Shown: positions 52,916-61,044 of the stretch, in pieces | Layout of the letters: every line of letters starts with the position of its first letter | How positions within the stretch are numbered: position 1 is the first letter of the stretch | Assembly: GCA_965601475.1 (NCBI GenBank) | Contig: OZ271832.1 | Coordinates: forward strand, 5,456,001-5,520,000 | Direction: 5' to 3' | Length of the DNA stretch: 64,000 bases | From: JAWPMT01 sp965601475 | GTDB lineage: Bacteria > Bacteroidota > Bacteroidia > Cytophagales > Cyclobacteriaceae | The notes under the pieces: model-generated | The model's input: only the letters and a program-made list of their open reading frames with translations | Told to the model about the DNA's origin: nothing | Databases searched by the model: none | Position numbers and translations under genes: made by a program

Positions 52916-54000
52916 ACTTGAAAGGGGATCGCAATTCGGGCTACAAATGTTTGGTCCTTCCTTCTGAAGGTCTCGAGTTCAAAAGTTTTGTACAATTCTT
53001 CCAGCCGTTTTCTGATGTTAATAAGGCCTATGCCCAGACCCTTGATGGTATTGTCATTGTCAGGGTCGATTTGATTTTCTACCGTGAGTTGAAGGCCTTT
53101 TTTCTCGTTGAAAGTGATCTGCTCAGTTTTTATGGCAATTTGGGTGATGGCGGTGTTGAGGTTGCTGCTTCCATGTTTTACCGCGTTTTCAACCAGCGGC
53201 TGCAAAATCAGGTGCGGAACCAGGGCATCATCCGTCGTATCACCGATGCTAAGGTTGACGCGCAGGTGATCGAAGCGGATTTGCTCTATGTCGAGGTACT
53301 CCCGAATAAAGTCAATCTCCTCACGCAGTGGAACCAGTTGCTGATCCTCTTCATCCAGCACTTTTCGTAGCAACGACCCCAGCTTCGAAAGCATTTGCTG
53401 GGCTTTTTTGTAGTCAATATCAATCAATGCTGAGATGGAGTGCAGCGTGTTAAACAAGAAGTGCGGGTTGAGCTGCATGCGTAGCGCATGAAGTTGGGCT
53501 TGAGCCCTCAGTCTTTGCTGTGATAAATAGCGCTGTTGGTAGTCAAATGCCAGGAATATGAGCACAATGGCCATCAATGCCAGCGCACTATTGAAAACGC
53601 CTACCGAAATTTCGAGCACGCTATTGGCTCCCAAAAAATCTCTGAGATATCCATAACGAAAGTAGTTACTCAAGTCAACTAACCGGGATACCAGCGTCCG
53701 ATGGATTGCGGCGATAAGGATGCCAGTGGAGACGGCTGTGACCCAGCGGTAGGGCGTTTTCCGAAACCAGTTTACCCATCTATACAAAGCTGGTAACCAC
53801 AATACCCAGACCATATAGTTGATGAAAAAGCTGGAAAAGACGGGTATCCAACTGAAATCATAATTGCGCTCGGAGACGAGGTGATCCGTGTATCGTTGAC
53901 CGACCTGTATCGCGGTGATCAGAATAGCCGATAGCCACGCCCACCGCCATTTGAATGGAAGTGAATAGTATTTGTCCAATATGCCGCGCACATGGTTCAT
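52912..54000 (-). CDS. LytS-type membrane sensor histidine kinase
   Basis: 362 residues. Four membrane helices lie in the first 160 residues. The His-kinase domain of the LytS type has the acceptor His in LRMQLNPHFLFNTLHSIS, the N-box LQPLVENAVKHG and G-box GLGIGLINIRKRLEELY. It is the partner of the LytTR regulator with which it overlaps by four bases. No sensor domain other than the membrane part is visible. ATG at 54000. Confidence 0.95.
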   Translation of the reverse strand: MNHVRGILDKYYSLPFKWRWAWLSAILITAIQVGQRYTDHLVSERNYDFSWIPVFSSFFINYMVWVLWLPALYRWVNWFRKTPYRWVTAVSTGILIAAIHRTLVSRLVDLSNYFRYGYLRDFLGANSVLEISVGVFNSALALMAIVLIFLAFDYQQRYLSQQRLRAQAQLHALRMQLNPHFLFNTLHSISALIDIDYKKAQQMLSKLGSLLRKVLDEEDQQLVPLREEIDFIREYLDIEQIRFDHLRVNLSIGDTTDDALVPHLILQPLVENAVKHGSSNLNTAITQIAIKTEQITFNEKKGLQLTVENQIDPDNDNTIKGLGIGLINIRKRLEELYKTFELETFRRKDQTFVARIAIPFQV

Positions 54001-54082
54001 GAAGATCCAAAATTAGCCAAAACGATCTCCTCGGCTTTCCGGAATGTGTTTAAAAGGGAATTGGCGTATATTCGGTTGATCA

Positions 54083-54547
54083 ATGGAAAGATTCACCAAA
54101 TATTGGTACGTATTGATTGTGGTTACATCTACTGTTTGTAGCCCAACAACGCGTGAGCAAACTGCTGAAGATGAGGACATGAAGCCAGTGTCGGAATTGA
54201 GCTATGTGGATCTGTGGACGCTAATGCTGGATGCCAACAATGCTCAAGGTATAGACGTACATGGTGACGGATATGGCGCCGAGGGAAGGCCCTTTCTGGA
54301 TATTGCCAGAAGCGGCGATTGCCTGGCATCTGATTGTGGCAGTGCCATGGTCTTGATCAACAGTCATCTGGATACAATCAAAGCTGTGATCAGCTTTCGT
54401 TTCGACCTTCCTGGCAATCCCGTTGACGAAATGCAAAGATTGTATATCGTTCCAGGAGGGCAATCAACGTCGTTGGGCTGTGAAAACTTTTGCTACGACG
54501 GAAAATCATATCCGATTTCACCAGCGATTGTCACTGCTGGATTCTGA
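54083..54547 (+). CDS. Small secreted or lipid-anchored protein of unknown function
   Basis: 154 residues. A hydrophobic N-terminus ends in TVCSP, possibly a lipobox at Cys19, though not a strong one. Four further cysteines (in GDCLASDCGS and GCENFCYDG) could form two disulfides. No domain recognised. It is divergent from the LytS gene, with an 80-base gap, and ends before the convergent sigma factor gene. Confidence 0.65.
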   Translation: MERFTKYWYVLIVVTSTVCSPTTREQTAEDEDMKPVSELSYVDLWTLMLDANNAQGIDVHGDGYGAEGRPFLDIARSGDCLASDCGSAMVLINSHLDTIKAVISFRFDLPGNPVDEMQRLYIVPGGQSTSLGCENFCYDGKSYPISPAIVTAGF

Positions 54548-54633
54548 ATACATCCTTGAAAATCAAAGATTTGACCTGCACCTCGTGTGTGACTAAAGAC
54601 AGGACAATTGTGCGGCCCATTCCTCAAATGAGC

Positions 54634-55518
54634 TCAGTATAGCGTTTCTCCCAAGGCCTTCCGGAAGGTGTCAGAATCCATGACTTGCAGCAATTTCTTC
54701 TTCAGCGTTTTACGTTCCTGAAAGGGGCTATCCCTGAATAGAAAAGCAGATTTTTCTTCCAGTTCGTTGGTCATCTTTGTTTGAAGCTCCGGCAGCAGCT
54801 CATAGATCTTCTTTTTGAAATCATGGTTATAAACCATGCGATCAGGATGCACAATGCCCTGGTCAATAAAGGCCCTGGCCTTCTTGCTGCAACGGCAGGG
54901 GTTCTTTTTGTTGATCAACCCACATTTATCATTCATAAATTGTGACAATTGATGTCGGGCCCGGCTGAGCTGTTGGCGATAGTTGTCCCTGCTGATATTG
55001 AGTAATTCTGCGCCAAGTCCCTGATCAATTTCGAAAACTTCGCCAAGTACATAAATCAGCCTTTGTTTACGATCCAGGCACATGAGCATCCCTGCTGTAC
55101 AACTGAATTTTATCTCATCAAGTACCATTTGCTCATCGGGTCGGTAGGGCTTGGGGTAATCACTATTTGGCATAGCATCCAGGGTATCCCCATATTCCTG
55201 GAAGGAATGGATCATTTTTTCGCAATGCCGCTGCTTCATATTCAAGATGTGATTGACAACAATGCGATAGAGCCACGTGCGTAGGCTCGATTCCCCTTTG
55301 AAATTGCCCAGGTGGGTGATGAGTTTAATGACAATCTCCTGGGCGACATCTTCGGCGTCAGCCGGTTCCAGAACCATTTTCAGCGCCACATTGTAGATGA
55401 ACGCGTAGTGTCGGGTGATGAGCTTCTCCAGGGCTTGTTGGTCGCCGGATAGGGCAGAGGACCTTAAGTCCAGATCCTCTGCTTTGTCGTAGTTGTGATC
55501 GATCAGCGTACTTTTCAT
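54634..55518 (-). CDS. ECF-type sigma factor with C-terminal cysteine extension
   Basis: 294 residues, longer than a plain ECF sigma. Region 2 spans about 25-95 (ADAEDVAQEIVIKLITHL, SSLRTWLYRIVVNH), region 4 about 130-195 (LNISRDNYRQQLSRARHQL). A tail of about 95 residues follows, with Cys199, Cys208 and Cys210 in CGLINKKNPCRC, a likely metal or redox site. The start shares one base with the stop of the ABM-like gene (TAATG), so the two are coupled. No anti-sigma gene is seen. The tail may replace it; that is inference. Confidence 0.88.
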   Translation of the reverse strand: MKSTLIDHNYDKAEDLDLRSSALSGDQQALEKLITRHYAFIYNVALKMVLEPADAEDVAQEIVIKLITHLGNFKGESSLRTWLYRIVVNHILNMKQRHCEKMIHSFQEYGDTLDAMPNSDYPKPYRPDEQMVLDEIKFSCTAGMLMCLDRKQRLIYVLGEVFEIDQGLGAELLNISRDNYRQQLSRARHQLSQFMNDKCGLINKKNPCRCSKKARAFIDQGIVHPDRMVYNHDFKKKIYELLPELQTKMTNELEEKSAFLFRDSPFQERKTLKKKLLQVMDSDTFRKALGETLY

Positions 55519-56297
55519 TATCTCAACCTGGTGAAATATTCCATAATCATATCCTGCTCCTTTTCCATATTAAAGGTAGAGGCAAAATTCATAAACAACT
55601 CGTGCGACTCCACCTCCTTCTGCACAATCGGACATACTTCCGCATTGGCCCAGTGGGCCAGGTCTATCAGGAGGTTAGGATTGTCCACGGATTGTACTGT
55701 ATTGATATGCTTGAACTCTTCATAACCGCGATTGATATACTGCATCAATTTGGCGTGACTTCCGAGTAGACGATCAAGGGCACCCTCCTGCGTGTAAATC
55801 ACCGCAAATTCCAGAACTTCCGAACCATCAAGGTCTGCATAGCTGTGCTTTCTAAGCGTTCTCACATGGTCTGCAAAGCGAACATGGTCGATTGATGTCA
55901 GGAACCGCTGGACAATGGCATTGGGAGCGGATTCAAATTGCTTCTGGGCCGCTTTCGCTGTTTCTAAAGATTTCCAATGCACGATATCCAGGTAGAGGTT
56001 CGGTTTATCGATGGATCGATGTGTCTCAGAACCAATGTATCCATCATAAGTGGACAAATGCTCCGCGACCAAGGTGCTTAGCTCCTCAAAACTTTTGTTT
56101 TCTGCATCTTTTATTTGGTAAAGGACTACCTCGTAGACCTCACCGTTTTTTTCGAATGGTGTATTCATTTCGTATTCATTCATGTCAGTTTCCAAAGAGG
56201 AGGTCCAGCCGGCGTTGCCCGACAGCCAAGGACTTGCCAACAGCGTGGCCACTGTGATCAGTGTTGGCGTCAGAAATTGCTTGGTTTTCATTTTCAT
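55518..56297 (-). CDS. Secreted protein with two ABM-like domains
   Basis: 259 residues with a signal peptide (about 1-30). Two dimeric alpha/beta-barrel halves follow, about 50-145 and 160-255, each containing a matching NLYLDIVHW/NLLIDLAHW strand and then an Ala-rich helix. This is an internal duplication. The ABM fold covers monooxygenases and stress proteins; no catalytic residues can be assigned. It reads into the sigma factor gene with a one-base overlap. Confidence 0.75.
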   Translation of the reverse strand: MKMKTKQFLTPTLITVATLLASPWLSGNAGWTSSLETDMNEYEMNTPFEKNGEVYEVVLYQIKDAENKSFEELSTLVAEHLSTYDGYIGSETHRSIDKPNLYLDIVHWKSLETAKAAQKQFESAPNAIVQRFLTSIDHVRFADHVRTLRKHSYADLDGSEVLEFAVIYTQEGALDRLLGSHAKLMQYINRGYEEFKHINTVQSVDNPNLLIDLAHWANAEVCPIVQKEVESHELFMNFASTFNMEKEQDMIMEYFTRLR

Positions 56298-56573
56298 TTA
56301 TTTTTTCTGTTGTGCTCCGGTTGGACCGACGAGGTGGGCACTTGTGACAAAACTTTTTTGGTTTTTTTCAGAGCGGGCAGAAAATGGGTCCTCTGGACGC
56401 TTTATGTGATGGACTGGGAGATTTAGTTTGCTACCAACTTCATCATTCAGTGAATGATCCTTGGGCCAAACCACTGCCAAGTGATGCATCGGAATGCTTT
56501 GCGGCTATTAGGCACCGAACAACATGAGGTGTAAGATGTCATGAAGGATAGTACTTCAGAGGTTTGCCTGGGC

Positions 56574-59500
56574 TTACAGGGTTATCGTTATCGCTGTGCC
56601 TTGATTGACTGTGGAGGAAATGGAAATTTTACCCTTATGCTCCTTGATGATGTTATAGGTGATGGAAAGGCCAAGGCCGGTTCCGGCACCTGGGGGTTTT
56701 GTTGTGAAAAAAGGATCCATCACCTTGTCTATCAGTTCATTCGGAATACCTGTACCATCGTCCGCAATAGTTATCTGAAATTTCTTCCGAAACGTTCGAC
56801 TTTTGATGGAGATTGTACCTTTTCCATCAATGGCCTGCGCGGCATTGGAGAGGATGTTCAGGAAAGCCTGATGCAGCCGACCTGAATTTCCTTTGATGAC
56901 CATCTCTGTGGCTTCATATGCCCTTTCAATGTCAATTCGGCCCTTAATCTTGTTTTCGAGCAATACAAGGCAGTTTTCCAGGATGTCGTCGAGGCAGCAG
57001 TCTTCGTCCATCTTAGTGCCCTTCCTACTGAATTGTCCGAGACTTTCAACGATGTTTGACGCCCGGGTCACACCTTCCAATATGGCATCAATGATGGGTT
57101 GGACATTGGTCTTGTCCAGGGCTTCGTCATTTTCTACCTTATCTCTCAACGCCGAGGCGCCTCCTTTGATGAAGTTCAACGGGTTGTTGATTTCATGCCC
57201 CATACCCGCAGACAAGACGCCCAGAGATGCCATCTTTTCTGATGCAATAAGTTGAGACTGCGTTTCCTTTAGCGATTCAAGCGCCTCACTCAATTCTTGA
57301 TTTTTTGCCTGTATTTCGTCGGTACGACTGGCTACCAGGTCATTTAATCTGGCTCGTTGTCGTCTGAGCCTTTTGATCCGGGCAAAGGGGATGGACATGG
57401 CAATCGCAATGAGCAAAGCCAGTCCAGTCAACCTAAACCAGGTCCTTTGCCAATAGGGGGCGGATATTTCCAAAGTCAGCACATAGGGTTCTTCAGTCCA
57501 TATACCATCGCTGTTGGAGGTAAACAACTCAAACCTGTAGGTTCCGGGGTCCAGACTGGTGAAACTGGCTGTTGGTTGTCCCTCGGCGATTGAGGTCCAG
57601 TAGTCGGACAAACCTTGGAGACGGTATCGATATTGATTGCGAGAGGGATTACGATAGTCCAGGGTAGCAAAGCCAATACTAATCGTATTCCGATCGTAAG
57701 GCAGCTGGAAAGTGGTTGTGCCTTGCTGAATCCTGGATAGAATATCCTGGTTAGTTTGGCCAAATATTTTGAAGGAAGTGAAGACAGTGGTTGGTTGGAA
57801 AGAACCCTTTTTCACTTCTTTAGGGTGAAACTGGTTGAAGCCGTTGATGCCGCCGATCACAAGGCAACCGTCACTCAATTGAGCACCTGCTCCGCGATTG
57901 AATTCGTTAGACTGCAGTCCATCGTCTTTGTCAAAGACATCCAGGATTTCATAACTGGCTTTGTCCAGTTTGATGAGGCCGGCATTGGATGTCAACCAAA
58001 GGTTTTGTTCCGAGTCCTCAGCAACGTAGTAAATAACACTGTTCGGTAAACCATCTGCTGTTGATACTACCTTGTGCGAATTATTTCTTGGGTCAATACG
58101 TATCAGTCCGCCGCCATAGGTTCCTGACCACAGTACGCCCGCCGAATCGAGGAAGATTGACGTAATGTAGTCATTGACCTTGTCGTCAGCCAGCGTCTGG
58201 GCATTGAATCGGTTGTAAATGGTGGTATCCTCAAGATTCAATCCAAAGATTCCATAGCCCAGTGTACCAATCCAGAGGGTATTTTCCCGTCGCCTTAGTT
58301 CGAAGGTATTGGGTGTAATTTTCTCGCCAAGGTCAACGTGCTTGAATTGCCCGGTCTGCGGATTGAACAAGTCCAGTCCTTTGTCGGTGCCAACCCACAT
58401 AGATCCATCGGAATTGAGCAGCAACCGTTGAACCTGATCGCTGACAATGGATTCGGGGTCAGAATCCTGGTGCTTGTAAAATTGGAATTGACCACTCCGG
58501 AGGTTGAAGTTCACGAGACCGTTTCCAGCGGATGCCAGCCATAGGTTTTGATCGTCGGATTGAAGCAGATCAAAAGTAACAGCCTCAAATCCAGGTATTT
58601 TGTAACGTTCGAATGTCTGTTTTTTTCTGTCAAATCGACTAAAAAAACCGCCATTGTTGCCGATCCAGACCTGGCCATTGGAGTGTTCGTAGAAGCTGAG
58701 AACGCCTGGATTGGCTAATGAATTGGAGGCGTCTCGCTTGTAGGAGTAATGATCAAATTTGGAGTCTTTGTATTTGTTGATGCCTCCACCGACGGTACCG
58801 AACCACAAACTGCCTGCACGATCTTTCATGGCACAAGTAAGAAGTGATCGACTGAAATTGTTGAAGCTGTTGTCCATTCTTATTTCCTTTAGCCGGCCGG
58901 TCGCAGGAGTAAACTGGTCCAGGCCCTTGCTCGTGATCATCCAGAAGATATTGTCATCATCGACCAGTACGGCTTGTTCACCTTGGGCCGTCAGATAGGT
59001 TTTCTCTCCAATGAAGTTCCAGGAATTGCGATCCATGGATTTGGGAACTATCTCGTGATCTGACAGACGCAAGCGTAGGATCGTTTGCCGACTGTCGAGG
59101 TCTAGCTGCAGTAGGTCAGGGCCAGTAGCAACCCACAGTTGACCATTGTTATCCATCCAGATGGTTGCCACACGTGGGATATGTTCCGAGGCGATTTGGG
59201 AGAAAGAACGACTTGCAACATCAAATAGAAAAAGTCCGTTTTCAGTGCCCAGCAGCAGTGCGCCGGTCCCTGTTGGGAAAATGCAGGAAACTCGGTTTTT
59301 ATTGAGCGTACCAATAGGAAAGGAAGTGAACTGACCGCTTTTGGCGTCGTGTAGGTACAAACTTCCATCATCAGCTCCTATCCAAATGTTGCCTTGATCA
59401 TCCTCATGGAAGTAGCTGACGTTCGATCCAGGACCTTCAGTCAAATGGGAGGTGAACTGCCGGGTTTGCACATCCAACAATTCAAACCCACCTAGTTTGG

Positions 59501-59933
59501 TGGCGGCCCAGATATTTCCGGAGTCGTCCTCATGGAGAAAGGTGATGTCATTATCACGCAGTGAGCGGGGATCTTCCGGATCTTTCGAGTATATGTCGAA
59601 TGTTTCGTGGATAGGATCATAATGCACCAACCCCAGCCCTAGAACACCAAGGTATAAGGTACCATCCTTCGACTCGATGATACTGGATACAACGTTGTTC
59701 TTTTTGGAGAATCGAACTACGTCAATACCAACGCCATCATACTTATTCAGACCATCGCGCGTAGCGATCCACAAGTAGCCCCTGGAATCTTGTAGAACGG
59801 AATTAATAACACTGGAGGACAAACCATTATCGACACCTATAACCTCGAAATTGAGCTCCTTCTGAGCCATCAGAAGGTAACTTCCCAGCCACAACAGGGT
59901 GATCAGGTAGCATCTGATACAGGTGTTTGTCAT
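56574..59933 (-). CDS. Sensor histidine kinase with beta-propeller and Y_Y_Y sensor
   Basis: 1119 residues. Signal peptide (about 1-23), then two seven-bladed propellers with recurring blades (DSRGYLWIATRDGLNKYD and similar), a Y_Y_Y domain at about 740-830, one membrane helix near 845, a coiled coil and the kinase. The acceptor His lies in GMGHEINNPLNFI and the ATP domain shows DDGTGIP and GAGTGLGLSITYNI. Unlike classic HTCS proteins it has no receiver or AraC domain; the receiver is the separate gene at 59973, 39 bases upstream. Confidence 0.94.
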   Translation of the reverse strand: MTNTCIRCYLITLLWLGSYLLMAQKELNFEVIGVDNGLSSSVINSVLQDSRGYLWIATRDGLNKYDGVGIDVVRFSKKNNVVSSIIESKDGTLYLGVLGLGLVHYDPIHETFDIYSKDPEDPRSLRDNDITFLHEDDSGNIWAATKLGGFELLDVQTRQFTSHLTEGPGSNVSYFHEDDQGNIWIGADDGSLYLHDAKSGQFTSFPIGTLNKNRVSCIFPTGTGALLLGTENGLFLFDVASRSFSQIASEHIPRVATIWMDNNGQLWVATGPDLLQLDLDSRQTILRLRLSDHEIVPKSMDRNSWNFIGEKTYLTAQGEQAVLVDDDNIFWMITSKGLDQFTPATGRLKEIRMDNSFNNFSRSLLTCAMKDRAGSLWFGTVGGGINKYKDSKFDHYSYKRDASNSLANPGVLSFYEHSNGQVWIGNNGGFFSRFDRKKQTFERYKIPGFEAVTFDLLQSDDQNLWLASAGNGLVNFNLRSGQFQFYKHQDSDPESIVSDQVQRLLLNSDGSMWVGTDKGLDLFNPQTGQFKHVDLGEKITPNTFELRRRENTLWIGTLGYGIFGLNLEDTTIYNRFNAQTLADDKVNDYITSIFLDSAGVLWSGTYGGGLIRIDPRNNSHKVVSTADGLPNSVIYYVAEDSEQNLWLTSNAGLIKLDKASYEILDVFDKDDGLQSNEFNRGAGAQLSDGCLVIGGINGFNQFHPKEVKKGSFQPTTVFTSFKIFGQTNQDILSRIQQGTTTFQLPYDRNTISIGFATLDYRNPSRNQYRYRLQGLSDYWTSIAEGQPTASFTSLDPGTYRFELFTSNSDGIWTEEPYVLTLEISAPYWQRTWFRLTGLALLIAIAMSIPFARIKRLRRQRARLNDLVASRTDEIQAKNQELSEALESLKETQSQLIASEKMASLGVLSAGMGHEINNPLNFIKGGASALRDKVENDEALDKTNVQPIIDAILEGVTRASNIVESLGQFSRKGTKMDEDCCLDDILENCLVLLENKIKGRIDIERAYEATEMVIKGNSGRLHQAFLNILSNAAQAIDGKGTISIKSRTFRKKFQITIADDGTGIPNELIDKVMDPFFTTKPPGAGTGLGLSITYNIIKEHKGKISISSTVNQGTAITITL

Positions 59934-59972
59934 ACTTAATCCATTTCCACCCAGCGACCACGCATTACCTAG

Positions 59973-60368
59973 CTAGGCGGCACCTTTTATTACGCGCTGA
60001 ATGGCATGATCTATATCTTCCTTGACGAAAGGTTTGGGTAGAAACATTTCTACCTCCCTCTTTTTGACTGCCACTTCGATTTCTTCGTTGTAGTCATACG
60101 CGCTCAGTATGAAGTAGTGGATATTCTTGTGTTTCTCCCTCGCTTTCCTGATGAACTCAACCCCGTTCATCAGCGGCATACGCATGTCCGAGATCACAAC
60201 GATGATTTCTCCTTTGTGCTCCTCCAACTCCTTCAATCCGATGATAGGAGTGGAAGCCGTATAAACTTTGTAGTTCCGCTGAAAATTCAATTTGAACAAC
60301 ATCAAATTCGTCTCTTCGTCGTCCACGTATAAAATCGTGATTTTACCTTCATTTATACGGTCTGCCAT
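59973..60368 (-). CDS. Stand-alone receiver domain protein
   Basis: 131 residues, only a receiver domain. Acidic pocket LYVDDEET, phosphoacceptor Asp61 in VISDMRMP, Lys in FLPKPF. No output domain, so it acts by protein contact or as a phosphate relay. It precedes the propeller kinase by 39 bases on the same strand, so they are most likely one operon. Confidence 0.93.
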   Translation of the reverse strand: MADRINEGKITILYVDDEETNLMLFKLNFQRNYKVYTASTPIIGLKELEEHKGEIIVVISDMRMPLMNGVEFIRKAREKHKNIHYFILSAYDYNEEIEVAVKKREVEMFLPKPFVKEDIDHAIQRVIKGAA

Positions 60369-60720
60369 TTATGTGTTGTTTGGTGGTGAAGTGGTAACTC
60401 GGTGCTTTGAGTAACTGTTTATTTCAATCTATTCTAACTTAGGTACAATCCACATATTTATGAAATTAATTCCCATGAAATTGCATTACTAACTGATTGG
60501 CCCGGCGCCGGATGATGACATAGTCAGGGGTCAGCAGTATTGTTGGTGGTCTATATGATGAGCGTTTGTAGCCCTGCTGGTCTTGAAAAAATCGGACTTC
60601 CGGCGTATTTCATGTCTAATGCGAGTCTCCTTACGCCTGCTGAAATATATTTTCTTAAAAAAAGAAACATATATACTATCCTTGCGTACGATATATCATC
60701 TTAAAAATAGAAATATATAA
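60369..60720. other. 352-bp non-coding region between receiver and padR genes
   Basis: No frame in this gap looks coding. The left part should carry the promoter of the minus-strand receiver gene. The last 75 bases are AT-rich and hold the two imperfect dyads of the padR promoter. The middle (60480-60640) shows nothing I can name. Confidence 0.6.
60646..60719 (+). promoter_or_regulatory. Two matching imperfect dyads in front of padR
   Basis: Unit 1 at 60646-60673 pairs TATATTTTCTT with AAGAAACATATA. Unit 2 at about 60692-60719 has TATATCATCTT, five A and AGAAATATATA. Both share TCTTAAAAA followed by AGAAA, with starts 46 bases apart. Unit 2 ends at the ATG. Likely PadR operators. Confidence 0.55.
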
Positions 60721-61044
60721 ATGAAAGGATTTTTAGGAGAATTTGAGGAGCTCGTGCTACTCACCATAGCCAACCTGGATCAGCAGGCCTACGGACTTTC
60801 GATATTGAGAGATATCAACGAGCGCGCTCGACGCAATCTGAGCATAGGAGCCTTGCATTCAACACTGACCCGACTGGAGGAGAAAGGTTTTGTTACTTCC
60901 TATTTGGGCGAACCGACGAATGAAAGAGGGGGTAGACGCAAGCGTTACTTTCAGTTGACTAGTAGTGCTATCTCGGCACTCAATGATATGAAGTCACTGC
61001 GCGACGACTTATGGGCCAACGCCAAAGTGAATTTATCTTTATGA
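60721..61044 (+). CDS. PadR-family transcriptional regulator
   Basis: 107 residues. Winged-helix core with AYGLSILRDINERA, GALHSTLTRLEEKGFV and the basic wing ERGGRRKRYFQLT. It is a sequence relative of the PadR at 5752 but far from identical. The stop overlaps the ATG of the permease at 61041 (ATGA). AT-rich dyads at 60646-60719 precede it, the natural operators. Confidence 0.93.
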   Translation: MKGFLGEFEELVLLTIANLDQQAYGLSILRDINERARRNLSIGALHSTLTRLEEKGFVTSYLGEPTNERGGRRKRYFQLTSSAISALNDMKSLRDDLWANAKVNLSL

